Assembly: GCA_044222225.1 (NCBI GenBank)
Contig: JBGANR010000002.1
Span: forward strand, 186,001 to 250,000
Direction: 5' to 3'
Length of the DNA: 64,000 nucleotides
Source: JBGANR01 sp044222225
Lineage (GTDB): Bacteria > Actinomycetota > Actinomycetes > Mycobacteriales > Mycobacteriaceae
The stretch's first letter is position 1. Each line of letters begins with the position of its first letter. The notes below the pieces were generated by a model, which saw only the letters and a list, made by a program, of their open reading frames with translations, was not told the origin of the DNA and searched no databases. This document shows positions 50,377 through 59,568 of this stretch, piece by piece. The position numbers and the translations under genes are program-made.

Positions 50377-51093
50377 ATGAGCGACTCTCCACGATCCGGC
50401 GGGCGTCGGAAGCTTGCGATCGCACTCGTCGTCCTCGTCGTGCTCGGCGGTGTCGCCTACTTCGTCGGACCGTGGATCTACGCGAAGTTCATCGCGGAGG
50501 ACGACGCCCCCGCGGCCGCCATTCAGACGTCCGGTGCGGCACCCGCGAGCGGTCCGGTCGACGGCGCGTGGGCGGTCGTACCGGGCGAAGGCTTGAACAA
50601 GACGGCGGCCGGCTACACCGTCAACGAGGTGCTGCGCGGTGAGAACGTGCGCGTCGTCGGTCGCACATCGAGCGTCGCCGGTGAGGCGACGGTCGCCGGC
50701 GGATCGCTGACGGCCGCGACCTTCACGGTGACCGTCGGCGACATCACCACCGACTCGTCGCAGCGCGACGCGCAGTTCCGCAGCCCGATGATCCTCGACA
50801 CGACGGCGCACCCGACCGCGACCTTCGCCGTGGCGAGCCCGGTCGACGTCTCCGGTCTGCCGACCGACGGCACGTCGGGCACCGTGACGGTGACCGGTGA
50901 CCTGACCGTCAAGGGCACGACGAAGCGGGTGACGGTCCCGCTCAAGGTGCTCCGCACCGGCACCGAGGTCGTCGTCGAGGCCACGGTCCCCGTCCGCTGG
51001 ACCGACTACGGCGTCACGGCCCCGTCGCTGGGCTTCGTCACGGTCGAGGACACGGGCGAGATCAACCTGCTCGCAGTGCTGCAGCGACGCTGA
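50377..51093 (+). CDS. YceI-family lipid-binding protein, membrane-anchored
   Basis: Predicted 238 aa. Residues ~12-34 form one transmembrane helix after a basic start, so the rest faces outside. The YceI lipocalin-like barrel (~60-238) has GYTVNEVL, FTVTVGDITTDSSQRDAQF and GTSGTVTVTGDLTVKGTTK. YceI proteins bind isoprenoid-type lipids; ligand unknown here. The barrel is typical, the N-terminal anchor replaces the cleaved signal peptide of E. coli YceI. It stands alone between divergent and convergent neighbours. Confidence 0.86.
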   Translation: MSDSPRSGGRRKLAIALVVLVVLGGVAYFVGPWIYAKFIAEDDAPAAAIQTSGAAPASGPVDGAWAVVPGEGLNKTAAGYTVNEVLRGENVRVVGRTSSVAGEATVAGGSLTAATFTVTVGDITTDSSQRDAQFRSPMILDTTAHPTATFAVASPVDVSGLPTDGTSGTVTVTGDLTVKGTTKRVTVPLKVLRTGTEVVVEATVPVRWTDYGVTAPSLGFVTVEDTGEINLLAVLQRR

Positions 51094-51118
51094 TCTCGGG
51101 GTTCGGCGAGTCTCGGGT

Positions 51119-52723
51119 TCAGACGAGCACCCCCGGGTTGAGCAGTCCGCCCGGGTCCAGCGTCGCCTTGACGGCGGCGAGGGAGGCGCCGAACAGCTCC
51201 GGACGCTGTCGGCGGTACCAGGGCATGTGGTCGCGGCCCACGGCGTGATGATGGGTGATGGTGCCGCCGTGCCGCGCGATCGCCTCGGAGACGGCGGCCT
51301 TGATCTCGTCCCACTGGGCGAGTGTCGAGCCCCATCGACCGGGCGCATAGACGCCGTAGTAGGGCGCGGGACCGTCGGGATAGACGTGGGTGAAGCGGCA
51401 GGTGACGACGCCGCCCGTGCCGCAGACCCGCATGATCGCGTCCTGCGCCGCCGCGGTGACCTCGCGGTGCAGTTCGGGGAACCGATCCCAGGTGCAGGCG
51501 GTCTCGAAGGTCTCGGCGATCATCGAGCGGCGGGCGAGGGCGTCGCGCTGGTACGGCATCCGCAGGAACGCCGAGCGCCACTGCGTCGACGAGTCGGGGG
51601 TCGCCGTGGCAGCCGATGTGCCGGCCGCGGTCCGCTCGGCGTCCCGGCTCCGGCGGGACAGCACGAGTCCGCCGTGGTCGGCGGCGATCTCGACGGCCCG
51701 GTCGAGCAGGGTGCCGACGGGGTGGTCGGCCGACTCGAAAGCGACGACGAGCAAGCCGCCGCGGGTGGACGTCCCCGTGTTGATGAAGGCCTCCGCCGGG
51801 TCGAGCAGGCGACAGTTCGACGGGTGCAGCCCCGACTGGGCCAGCGCGCGCGTCGCGTCGACGGCGCGGCTGTAGTCGTCGAAGGCGATCGACGCGGTCT
51901 GCTGCCGGCGCGGCCGGTCCTGCAGCCGCATCCACGCCTCGGTGATGACGCCGAGGGCGCCCTCGGAGCCGAGGAACATCCGGTCCGGCGACGGCCCGGC
52001 CCCGGATCCGGGCAGGCGACGTGACTCCACGACGCCCGAGGGTGTGACGACGCGCAGTGATTCCGTGAGGTCGTCGATGTGGGTGTACAGGGTGGCGAAG
52101 TGGCCGCCGGCGCGCGTCGCCAGCCAGCCGCCGAGCGTGGAGTGCGAGAAGGACTGCGGGTAATGCCGCAGGGTGAGGCCGTGCGGGCGGAGCCGTCGTT
52201 CCAGGTCGGGGCCCAGCACGCCGGCCTCGATCCGGGCCGCGCGGCTGACCCGGTCGATCTCCCGCACCGAGTTCATCGCCGTGAGATCGAGCGTCACACA
52301 CGGGCCGTCGAATCTCGGTTCGATGCCGCCGACCACCGAACTGCCGCCGCCGTAGGGCACCACGGACGTCCCGGCCCCGGCGCACCAGTCGAGCAGATCG
52401 ACGACGTCCCGCTCCGTCCGCGGCCGGGCGATGAGGTCCGGGACGTGGTCGATCCGTCCCTCGAGGTTGCGGACGACGTCCCGGTACGCCTTGCCACGCG
52501 CGTGTCCGAGCCGGTCGACGACGTCGTCGCTGCACAGCGAGGCGAGCGCCGCGGGTGCCGTCAGTCGCGCCGGAGCCACGCCCAGTGCGCGCGGATCGGG
52601 CGGGCCGTGGTCGGTGAAGTCGTGGCCGGGCGCCAAAGCGCCCACCCGATCGACCAGCGACGTCGCCTCGGCGTCCGTCAAGGCCTGCTCGACGTCGCCC
52701 CAGCCCCACCATGATCGTGTCAT
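51119..52723 (-). CDS. FAD-linked oxidase, alkyldihydroxyacetonephosphate synthase-like
   Basis: Predicted 534 aa. The vanillyl-alcohol-oxidase-type FAD domain (~100-280) has VVPYGGGSSVVGGI and LGSEGALGVITEA. The C-terminal cap includes GTITHHHAVGRDHMPW, whose His run matches the catalytic His motif of alkyl-DHAP synthase, and ends with DPGGLLNPG. Alkyl-DHAP synthases swap an acyl for an alkyl group on DHAP; actinobacterial homologues (AgpS/Rv3107c group) are often annotated this way but their substrate is not settled. ATG has GAGGGGG five bases upstream. Confidence 0.83.
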   Translation of the reverse strand: MTRSWWGWGDVEQALTDAEATSLVDRVGALAPGHDFTDHGPPDPRALGVAPARLTAPAALASLCSDDVVDRLGHARGKAYRDVVRNLEGRIDHVPDLIARPRTERDVVDLLDWCAGAGTSVVPYGGGSSVVGGIEPRFDGPCVTLDLTAMNSVREIDRVSRAARIEAGVLGPDLERRLRPHGLTLRHYPQSFSHSTLGGWLATRAGGHFATLYTHIDDLTESLRVVTPSGVVESRRLPGSGAGPSPDRMFLGSEGALGVITEAWMRLQDRPRRQQTASIAFDDYSRAVDATRALAQSGLHPSNCRLLDPAEAFINTGTSTRGGLLVVAFESADHPVGTLLDRAVEIAADHGGLVLSRRSRDAERTAAGTSAATATPDSSTQWRSAFLRMPYQRDALARRSMIAETFETACTWDRFPELHREVTAAAQDAIMRVCGTGGVVTCRFTHVYPDGPAPYYGVYAPGRWGSTLAQWDEIKAAVSEAIARHGGTITHHHAVGRDHMPWYRRQRPELFGASLAAVKATLDPGGLLNPGVLV

Positions 52724-52881
52724 CTCGTCCCCCTCGTGGTTCTGTCGGTGATGCTGGCACAGGCCTCTGACAGAATCGGCCGGATCGCGCCGCTCGTCCT
52801 TCGCGCCGATACGGCCGTTAGTCTCGACGCCGTGAACGACGGACGAACGCAAGCCCGCGCCGGCCGGCGCGGTGCCCGCTG

Positions 52882-53895
52882 ATGGCCTCGGCACGCGCGA
52901 TCCCGGTCATCGCACTCACCGGCTATCTCGGCGCGGGCAAGACGAGCCTGCTCAACCACGTCCTGCGCACTCCGGACGCGCGGATCGGGGTCGTCATCAA
53001 CGACTTCGGCGAGATCAACGTCGACGCCGCGCTCATCGAGGGGCAGATCGACGAGCCCGCCTCGATCGCCGGCGGCTGCATCTGCTGTCTGCCCGACGAC
53101 GGCGGGCTCGACGACGCACTCGCACGGCTCGCCGCGTCGGAGCTCGACCTCGACGTGATCGTCGTCGAGGCCAGCGGGCTCGCCGACCCGGTGGCGCTCA
53201 GCCGCGTCGTCGGGTTCACGGGCGTCTCCGGCGTGCGGCCGGGCGGGGTGGTCGACGTCGTCGACGCCGTGGCCCATTTCGACACCGTCGATCGAGACGA
53301 TCTGCCGCCGCTGCGTTATCAGGCCGCGTCGCTGGTCGTGGTCAACAAGCTCGACCGCGTGGCCGCCGAGGAGCGCGACGCCGTCGTCGAACGGGTCGCG
53401 GCGCGGGTCCGCGAGCTCAATCCGCGGGCGCACGTCGTCGGCGCCGTCGGCGGCCGGATCGATCCCGCATTGCTGTTCGACGTCGCCGAGCGCCCCGAAC
53501 CCGCGGGCCAGCTGTCGCTGCGCGACCTGCTGCTCGACTCCGTTCGCGACGCCCACCCGCACGATCACCGCCACGCCGATTCGGTGACCGTCACCGGCGA
53601 CGGGGAGGTCGATCCTGGGCTGCTGGCCGACCTGCTGGAACAGCCGCCGGCCGGCGTCTACCGGCTCAAGGGCGTCGTGCGGTTGCGCGGCAGGCCGCAC
53701 GTCGTCAACGTCGTCGGCGATCACGTCCACATCGCCGCCGGGCGTCGGGCGGCGGGGGAGAACCACCTCGTGGCGATCGGCGCGCACCTCGATGTCGACG
53801 CCGTCCGCGGACGCATGGCCGCGGCGATCGAACCGATCACCGCGTCCTTGTCGCCGGCCCGGTACCGCCGGATCCGGCGCTATACGCAGGCCTGA
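52882..53895 (+). CDS. CobW/COG0523-family G3E GTPase, metal-related
   Basis: Predicted 337 aa. P-loop GYLGAGKTS (~14-22), NDFGEIN, the metal motif GGCICC with Cys66, Cys68 and Cys69, and NKLD for guanine define COG0523. A His-rich stretch (DAHPHDHRHAD, ~223) could hold zinc or cobalt. COG0523 members deliver metals to target proteins, often under zinc limitation, or to cobalamin enzymes. No obvious client gene is adjacent. Divergent from the flavoprotein gene; converges with the aldolase. Confidence 0.88.
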   Translation: MASARAIPVIALTGYLGAGKTSLLNHVLRTPDARIGVVINDFGEINVDAALIEGQIDEPASIAGGCICCLPDDGGLDDALARLAASELDLDVIVVEASGLADPVALSRVVGFTGVSGVRPGGVVDVVDAVAHFDTVDRDDLPPLRYQAASLVVVNKLDRVAAEERDAVVERVAARVRELNPRAHVVGAVGGRIDPALLFDVAERPEPAGQLSLRDLLLDSVRDAHPHDHRHADSVTVTGDGEVDPGLLADLLEQPPAGVYRLKGVVRLRGRPHVVNVVGDHVHIAAGRRAAGENHLVAIGAHLDVDAVRGRMAAAIEPITASLSPARYRRIRRYTQA

Positions 53896-53897
53896 AG

Positions 53898-54719
53898 TCA
53901 GTCGAACACGTCCGGCTGTGTGGCGACGATCTGCTCCCACATCGGCCGGAACTGGAACCAACCCGTGGTGTCGCTGCCGACCTGGGTGTGAGTGAGCTTC
54001 GCCGTCTCGTGGTCGATCTTCTGCGGCGTGCCGGCCGCCATCGCCACGAGTTGCGCCTGGCACGAGCGTTCCATCGTGACGAACCACCACGCCGCCGACG
54101 AGACCGAGCCGCCGATGGTGATGAGCCCGTGGTTCTTGAGGATCGCGGCCTTGTAGTCGCCGATCGCCGCGGCGACGCGCTTGCCCTCGACGAACTCGTT
54201 GACCACGCCGCGGTAGTCGTCGTAGACGCCGTGGTCCTCGTAGAACGCGCAGGCGTCCTGGGTCAGCGGATCGAGCGGGATGCCGAGGGTGGAGAACGCC
54301 TTGCCGTACAGCGAGTGCGCATGCGCGGCGGCCACGGCGTCCGGACGTGCGGCGTGGACCTGCGCGTGGATGACGAATGCCGCCTTGTTGACCGGCCGCC
54401 GGCCGTGCACGACGACGCCGTTGTGGTCGACGCAGATGAGATCGGAGACACGGATCCGGTTGAAGCTCATGCCGAACGGATTGACCCAGAAGAGATCAGG
54501 ATCAGCCGGATCACGCGCGGTGATGTGCCCGGCAACGCCCTCGGAGAAGCCGCACTTGCCGAAGACGCGGAACGCGACGGCCAGGTCGCGCTTGCGCCGC
54601 TCGCGCTCCTCGTCGACCGACAGTCCCATCGGCGGCAGCGGCAGATCGCAGTCGTCCGGGATCGGCCCGAGCGCTCCCTCGATCAGCGCGCGGATCTCCG
54701 GCGGAATGGTTGTGGACAT
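53898..54719 (-). CDS. Class II aldolase/adducin-family protein
   Basis: Predicted 273 aa. The adducin/fuculose-aldolase fold has GFSEGVAGHITARDP (~60), zinc-binding His in AAHAHSLYG (~137), and the later AILKNHGLITIG. Members cleave or isomerise sugar phosphates with a bound Zn2+; this subgroup resembles uncharacterised actinobacterial proteins rather than L-fuculose-phosphate aldolase itself. ATG 54719 begins the conserved region; a longer N terminus would run into the terminator. Downstream neighbour CobW is convergent, two bases apart. Confidence 0.85.
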   Translation of the reverse strand: MSTTIPPEIRALIEGALGPIPDDCDLPLPPMGLSVDEERERRKRDLAVAFRVFGKCGFSEGVAGHITARDPADPDLFWVNPFGMSFNRIRVSDLICVDHNGVVVHGRRPVNKAAFVIHAQVHAARPDAVAAAHAHSLYGKAFSTLGIPLDPLTQDACAFYEDHGVYDDYRGVVNEFVEGKRVAAAIGDYKAAILKNHGLITIGGSVSSAAWWFVTMERSCQAQLVAMAAGTPQKIDHETAKLTHTQVGSDTTGWFQFRPMWEQIVATQPDVFD

Positions 54720-54792
54720 GGTGGGCCTCCCGAATCCGATGGCGACGTCAGGTTCAGGATGCCTCCGCCCGGCGTGATATGGGCGGAAATGC

Positions 54793-54828
54793 GAAAGGCC
54801 CCTCCTTCCGAAGAAGCAGGGGCCTTTC
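54793..54828. terminator. Terminator after tRNA-Leu
   Basis: GAAAGGCCCCT and AGGGGCCTTTC form an 11-bp stem with a 14-base loop, starting 8 bases beyond the 3' end of the minus-strand tRNA. On that strand the stem is followed by GCATTT. Confidence 0.75.
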
Positions 54829-54836
54829 GTTCTGCG

Positions 54837-54922
54837 TGCGCGGAGGGGGACTTGAACCCCCACGTCCATTAGTAGGACACTAGCACCTCAAGCTAGCGCG
54901 TCTGCCATTCCGCCACCCGCGC
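54837..54922 (-). tRNA. tRNA-Leu (anticodon GAG)
   Basis: 86 nt. Minus-strand acceptor GCGCGGG pairs with TCCGCGC (last pair G-U), discriminator A. The T arm is GGGGG TTCAAGT CCCCC, and the anticodon loop TTGAGGT on stem CTAGC/GCTAG gives anticodon GAG, reading CUC. The long variable arm is that of a class II tRNA. The CCA end is not encoded. A hairpin terminator follows. Confidence 0.95.
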
Positions 54923-55062
54923 AGGTGACGCTCTCGCGTTGCGGTGAGTAACGTTAGTACACCCGTGGCGGCTGCCCAAATCCGCAGGTCGGAGGGCTCT
55001 TCGCGACCCGGATCGAGACTCCTCGGCGCGCTCCTGTCGGTGGCCGGTGCTAGGAATGGGTC

Positions 55063-56397
55063 ATGTCCTCCCAGCCCCGCGCCGTCGACGAGGTCGTCGA
55101 CATCGTCAGCCGTCTCATCCGTTTCGACACGTCCAACACCGGCGACCCGGCGACGACAAAAGGGGAGGCGGAGTGCGCGCGCTGGGTGCAGGCGCAGCTC
55201 GAGGAGGTCGGCTACGAGACCACGTACGTCGAATCCGGCATGCCCGGACGCGGCAACGTCTTCGCGACGCTGCCGGGCGCCGACCGCGCCCGCGGGCGGC
55301 TCCTGCTGCACACCCACCTCGACGTGGTGCCGGCCCAGGCCGAGGACTGGAGCGTGCACCCGTTCTCCGGAGCGGTGAAGGACGGCTACGTCTGGGGTCG
55401 CGGCGCCGTCGACATGAAGGACATGGTCGGCATGGCGATCGCGCTGGCGCGGCAGTTCAAGCGCGAGGGCACGGTGCCGCCGCGCGACATCGTCTTCGCC
55501 TTCCTCGCGGACGAGGAGAACGGCGGTCGCTGGGGTTCGCAGTGGCTCGTCGAACATCGCGTCGATCTGTTCGAGGGCATCACCGAGGCGATCGGCGAGG
55601 TCGGCGGCTTCTCCCTCACCGTCGACCGGCCGGACGGCACGACGCGCCGGCTGTACGTCGTGGAGACGGCCGAGAAGGGGCTCGGCTGGATGCGGCTGAC
55701 CGCGACGGCCAAGCCCGGTCACGGCTCGTTCCTGCACGAGGACAACGCGGTGACGATCCTCGCCGAGGCCGTCGCGCGGCTGGGCCGGCACCAGTTCCCG
55801 CTGGTGGAGACCGAATCGGTATCGCAACTGTTGGCCGCGGTCCGCGAGGAGACCGGCTGGGATCTCTCGTTCGACACCCCGGACGTCGACACCGCGCTGT
55901 TCAAGCTGGGCAGCATCGCGCGGATCATCGGCGCGACGTTCCGCGACACCGCCAACCCGACGATGCTCGACGCCGGCTACAAGGCGAACGTCATCCCGCA
56001 GCAGGCCACGGCCGTCGTCGACTGCCGGGTGCTGCCCGGACGGCAGGCCGAGTTCGAGCGCACCGTCGACGAGCTCATCGGGCCGCATGTGACGCGGGAG
56101 TGGATCACGAAGCTCGACAGCTACGAGACCACGTTCGACGGCCGCCTGGTCGATGTCATGAACGACGCGATCGTCGCGCACGACCCGGACGGCCGCACCG
56201 TGCCGTACATGCTGTCCGGCGGTACCGACGCCAAGGCCTTCGCCAAGCTCGGCATCCGCTGCTTCGGTTTCGCGCCGCTGAAGCTGCCGGTCGACCTCGA
56301 CTTCGCGGCACTGTTCCACGGCGTCGACGAGCGGGTGCCCACCGATGCGCTCATCTTTGGTACACAAGTGCTCGACGACGTCCTCCGCAACTGCTGA
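55063..56397 (+). CDS. M20-family metallopeptidase (Rv2141c-like)
   Basis: Predicted 444 aa zinc peptidase/deacylase of the ArgE/DapE/CPG2 type. Metal ligands: LLHTHLDVVP (~84), GRGAVDMKDMVG, and catalytic Glu in FLADEENGG (~150). The lid domain (~210-330) includes KPGHGSF. Substrate, probably a dipeptide or N-acyl amino acid, is not known. Order with the next gene and pyrD equals Rv2141c-Rv2140c-Rv2139. ATG with AGGA at normal spacing. Confidence 0.9.
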   Translation: MSSQPRAVDEVVDIVSRLIRFDTSNTGDPATTKGEAECARWVQAQLEEVGYETTYVESGMPGRGNVFATLPGADRARGRLLLHTHLDVVPAQAEDWSVHPFSGAVKDGYVWGRGAVDMKDMVGMAIALARQFKREGTVPPRDIVFAFLADEENGGRWGSQWLVEHRVDLFEGITEAIGEVGGFSLTVDRPDGTTRRLYVVETAEKGLGWMRLTATAKPGHGSFLHEDNAVTILAEAVARLGRHQFPLVETESVSQLLAAVREETGWDLSFDTPDVDTALFKLGSIARIIGATFRDTANPTMLDAGYKANVIPQQATAVVDCRVLPGRQAEFERTVDELIGPHVTREWITKLDSYETTFDGRLVDVMNDAIVAHDPDGRTVPYMLSGGTDAKAFAKLGIRCFGFAPLKLPVDLDFAALFHGVDERVPTDALIFGTQVLDDVLRNC

Positions 56398-56408
56398 CGG
56401 GAGCCCCG

Positions 56409-56936
56409 ATGTCCTACAACCCCTATGCCGCTCTGCCCGACCTGCCGTCGCTGACGGTGACGTCGGAGTCCTTCGCCGACGGCGGCCCGTTCGCGACGCC
56501 GCAGGTCAGCGGCATCTTCGGCGCCGGCGGCGAGGACGTCTCGCCGCAGCTGAGCTGGTCGGCCGGCCCCGAGGGCACGCAGACCTACGCCGTCTCGGTC
56601 TACGATCCGGACGCGCCGACCGCATCGGGCTTCTGGCACTGGGCCGTCTTCAACATTCCGGCGTCCGTGACCAGCCTCGATGCGGGCGCCGGCTCCGGCG
56701 AGCCTGGCGCGCTGCCCGAGGGCGCGGTGACGCTCCGCAACGACGGCGGCCTGGCGCGTTACCTCGGCTCGGCTCCGCCGGCCGGTCACGGCCCGCACCG
56801 CTACTTCGTGGCCGTGCACGCCGTCGGCGCGGTCCTCGACATCGACCCGTCGGCGTCGCCCGCGTTCCTCGGCTTCAACCTGTTCGGCGCCGCGATCGCC
56901 CGGGGCGTCGTCCACGGAACCTACGAGCAGAACTGA
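56409..56936 (+). CDS. YbhB/YbcL-type PEBP family protein (Rv2140c-like)
   Basis: Predicted 175 aa phosphatidylethanolamine-binding-protein-like fold. Motifs: GGEDVSPQLSW, the ligand pocket YDPDAPTASGFWHWAVFNI, and GPHRYFVAVHAV. Bacterial members lack a proven ligand; Rv2140c is its positional equivalent. It starts 11 bases after the M20 peptidase stop with GGGAG before the ATG, so they form an operon, and it ends at a strong hairpin shared with convergent pyrD. Confidence 0.9.
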   Translation: MSYNPYAALPDLPSLTVTSESFADGGPFATPQVSGIFGAGGEDVSPQLSWSAGPEGTQTYAVSVYDPDAPTASGFWHWAVFNIPASVTSLDAGAGSGEPGALPEGAVTLRNDGGLARYLGSAPPAGHGPHRYFVAVHAVGAVLDIDPSASPAFLGFNLFGAAIARGVVHGTYEQN

Positions 56937-56943
56937 CCGGCCA

Positions 56944-56969
56944 GGCCGCCCGCAGGAGTGCGGGCGGCC
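56944..56969. terminator. Bidirectional terminator between PEBP gene and pyrD
   Basis: GGCCGCCCGCA and TGCGGGCGGCC form a perfect 11-bp stem with loop GGAG, 7 bases after each convergent stop codon. It fits a terminator used from both sides. Confidence 0.85.
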
Positions 56970-56976
56970 CCGGGAT

Positions 56977-58152
56977 TCAGCGCAACGCCGACCCGACGGC
57001 CTCGGCCAGCGACGAATACCCCGCCGCGCTCACGCGCTCGGCGAGTCCCTCATGGATGTCGCGCGCCCACATCGGACCGCCGTAGATGAAGCCGGTGTAG
57101 CCCTGCAGCAGGGTGGCGCCGTTGACGATCCGTTCCCAGGCCTGGTCGGCGGTCTCGATGCCGCCGACGGAGACGAGGACGAGCCGGTCGCCGACGCGCA
57201 GGCGGAGCCGCCGAAGCACGGCGAGTGAACGGTCGGCGACGGGGGGACCGGAGACGCCGCCGGCTCCCAGTGCGTCGACCTCCGCGGCGGGCGTCGCGAG
57301 GCCGCCGCGGCTGATCGTCGTGTTCGTCGCGACGATGCCCGCGAGGCCGAGCTCGACGGCCAGATCGGCGACCGCGTCGACGTCCTCGTCGGAGAGATCG
57401 GGTGCGATCTTGACCAGCAGCGGCACCGTGACGACGTCGCGGACCGCTGTGAGCAGCGGTCGCAGCGACTCGACGGCCTGCAGGTCGCGCAGCCCCGGGG
57501 TGTTGGGGGAGCTGACGTTGACGACGAGGAAGTCCGCGAGCGGCCCGACGAGCCGGGCGCTCGCGACGTAGTCGGCCGCGGCGTCTTCGGCCGCCACCAC
57601 CTTCGTCTTGCCGATGTTGGCGCCGATCGGCACCCCGACGGCCGACGCCCGGCGACGCCGCAGCCGCTCGGCCGCGTCGGCGGCACCCCGGTTGTTGAAG
57701 CCCATCCGGTTGAGCAGCGCACGATCGCTCGGCAGCCGGAACAGCCGCGGCTGCGGGTTGCCCGGCTGCGCCTGCGCGGTGACCGTGCCGACCTCGGCGT
57801 AGCCGAAGCCCAGCGCACCCCAGGCGTCGATGCACTCGGCGTTCTTGTCGAAACCCGCGGCGAGCCCCAGCGGAGCGGGGAAGTCGACGCCGAAGGCCGT
57901 GACGGCGATCCGCGGGTCGCGCCGCGCGAACATCGCGCCGACGGTCCGGCGAACCGGTGCCACGCGCCCGAGCCCGCGGATGGCGCGAGACATGACGTGG
58001 TGGATGCGCTCGGCCGGAACGCGGAAGAGCACCGTCGTCAGGACGAACCGGTAGACGGCCGCCTCGACGCGCCGCCACACCCCGTTCGCCGCGCTAGCCG
58101 CCGAGCGACCCCGCGCCGTCGGCCGCCTCGCCCCGTGCCCGGTCGTTCCCAT
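56977..58152 (-). CDS. pyrD: Dihydroorotate dehydrogenase (quinone), class 2
   Basis: Predicted 391 aa FMN enzyme of pyrimidine synthesis. N-terminal membrane-associating helices precede the barrel with FPAPLGLAAGFDKN, GFGYAEVGTVT, NVSSPNTPGLRDLQ (catalytic Ser region), KIAPDLSDEDVD and SVGGIETADQAWER. This matches PyrD of M. tuberculosis. ATG 58152 has GAGAGG seven bases upstream and adds a 24-residue basic tail; GTG 58080 would give the more typical length and cannot be excluded. Its beginning overlaps the end of the DUF5703 gene. It converges with the PEBP gene. Confidence 0.93.
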   Translation of the reverse strand: MGTTGHGARRPTARGRSAASAANGVWRRVEAAVYRFVLTTVLFRVPAERIHHVMSRAIRGLGRVAPVRRTVGAMFARRDPRIAVTAFGVDFPAPLGLAAGFDKNAECIDAWGALGFGYAEVGTVTAQAQPGNPQPRLFRLPSDRALLNRMGFNNRGAADAAERLRRRRASAVGVPIGANIGKTKVVAAEDAAADYVASARLVGPLADFLVVNVSSPNTPGLRDLQAVESLRPLLTAVRDVVTVPLLVKIAPDLSDEDVDAVADLAVELGLAGIVATNTTISRGGLATPAAEVDALGAGGVSGPPVADRSLAVLRRLRLRVGDRLVLVSVGGIETADQAWERIVNGATLLQGYTGFIYGGPMWARDIHEGLAERVSAAGYSSLAEAVGSALR

Positions 58153-58387
58153 CGCCGTCCTCTCCGTCACCGCGCCGTTTCGGGCGCCGCAGCAGCACCT
58201 TCCGGCTGCCGTCGCTGTACAGGCGTACCCGGGAGAGCTCCCATCCGGCAAACTCCGCCTGGATCGACAGGCGCATCGACGCCGTCACCCGCGTCACGTC
58301 CTTCGGCAGCACGAGCGGCACGTAGTCGTAGCGCTCCGGCTCGGTCAGCCAGTGCGCCGGGGTGCGGCGGTCGCGGGCGCGCGTCAT
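58094..58387 (-). CDS. DUF5703 family small protein (Rv2137c-like)
   Basis: Predicted 97 aa. The first ~75 residues match the DUF5703 family (RYDYVPLVLPKDVTRV, WELSRVRLYSDGSRKVLLRRP); the tail is low-complexity, charged and Gly-rich, perhaps disordered. No function known. Its ATG overlaps the lipoprotein stop by four bases and its 3' end overlaps the pyrD start, so lipoprotein, DUF5703 and pyrD appear to be one operon. Confidence 0.78.
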   Translation of the reverse strand: MTRARDRRTPAHWLTEPERYDYVPLVLPKDVTRVTASMRLSIQAEFAGWELSRVRLYSDGSRKVLLRRPKRRGDGEDGDGNDRARGEAADGAGSLGG

Positions 58388-59469
58388 CAGCGGGTCGGGA
58401 TCGCCTGGATGCCGCCGCCACGGGCCGAGGCGACGTAGACGGTGCCGGACGCCGCGTCGACGGCGATCGAATCGGGTTGGCGGACGGTGGGGAACCGCTT
58501 GCGCTCGACGGCGAGTCCCGTGCCGACGTCGTAGCCGAGCAGCTCGTTCATCCCGCCGGCGGCGACCCACACGACGTCCGTCGCCGGATCGACGCCGAGC
58601 GCGTACGGGCCGGCGGGCACCGGCGCCGTCAGCGTGTTGGTCAGGGAGTTCGTGACGAAGCCGTAGAGCCGGCCGGCGCGGGTGTCGGTGACGAAGATCC
58701 GGCCGTGACGATCGGCGACGGCGTTCGTCGCGCCGTCGCCGGCCCGCAGCTGCAGACCGACCTCGTCCTTGGCCGGATCGGCCGCGGCGACGAGGCTCTG
58801 CGCGCGGTCGACGGCGACGAGGTGCCCGTCCGGGTCGGCGACGAGCGCGTCGACGCGAACGAGGCCGCCGATGGTCTTCGTCACCGCGCCGGACGCGTCG
58901 AGCACGCGGATGCGGCCGTCCGCGCCCCCGACGGCCAGCCGCCCGTCGGGAAGCGAGGCCAGCGAGAGCGGCTCGGCGACGTCGAGCGTGCTCGCCTCGA
59001 CGGTCGCGGCGTCGAGGCGGACGCGCCAGAGCGCCTGCTCACCGGCGAGCAGCAGCGTGCCGTCGACCACGGGGCCGAGGGCCGTCGCGGCTCCGGGCAG
59101 GGCGACGGCGGCCGGCGGCCGGGCCAGATCGGCGGTGGCGTAGACGAACAGCCGGCGCCGGTCGTTCGACAGCGCGGCGAGGCGGGTTCCGTCACCGCTG
59201 ATCGCGAGCCCGCCGCCGGCGTCCGGTGCGTCGACGACGCGGCCGGCGGGCGGTGCCGTCACCAGGGGGGCTGCGAGCGGCGTCTGCGGCACGATCGTCG
59301 GGACGTTCGGGCGGTCCGCCTCGTCGGCGCCGCATCCGGCGAGCAGCGAGGCCGTGGCGACCGTGGCGAGAAGGACGGCGGCGACGCGCGGGAGCGACCG
59401 CCGGTCGCCGCGCCGGGACTTGCGGAATCGCCGGGCGTCGAGCCCGCGGGGTCGTGGCATGGTGTCCAT
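58387..59469 (-). CDS. LppL-like beta-propeller lipoprotein
   Basis: Predicted 360 aa. A basic start and hydrophobic core run to the lipobox LLAGC (Cys ~45), after which the protein folds as repeated blades with G-V-P/D-P patterns (DGRLAVGGADGRIRVLD, ADRHGRIFVTDTRAGRLYGF, VDPATDVVWVAAGG), like a six-bladed propeller. It should sit outside, anchored by lipid. M. tuberculosis Rv2138 (LppL) occupies the same place. Role unknown. ATG 59469 or 59460 are both possible. Confidence 0.85.
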   Translation of the reverse strand: MDTMPRPRGLDARRFRKSRRGDRRSLPRVAAVLLATVATASLLAGCGADEADRPNVPTIVPQTPLAAPLVTAPPAGRVVDAPDAGGGLAISGDGTRLAALSNDRRRLFVYATADLARPPAAVALPGAATALGPVVDGTLLLAGEQALWRVRLDAATVEASTLDVAEPLSLASLPDGRLAVGGADGRIRVLDASGAVTKTIGGLVRVDALVADPDGHLVAVDRAQSLVAAADPAKDEVGLQLRAGDGATNAVADRHGRIFVTDTRAGRLYGFVTNSLTNTLTAPVPAGPYALGVDPATDVVWVAAGGMNELLGYDVGTGLAVERKRFPTVRQPDSIAVDAASGTVYVASARGGGIQAIPTR

Positions 59470-59568
59470 CTTGCCGTCGGAGCCCGCCGGCCCGGCACGG
59501 GCCCGCCGGTTGCGTCGCCGCAGGCGACCACGGGCCGGGGACAGGTCCCGTCGGTAGCATTTGCGGCC

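Noticed and set aside
54837..54922. Integration site evidence at tRNA-Leu
   Set aside because: No integrase gene and no duplicated tRNA 3' end were seen in the window, so an attachment site is not annotated.
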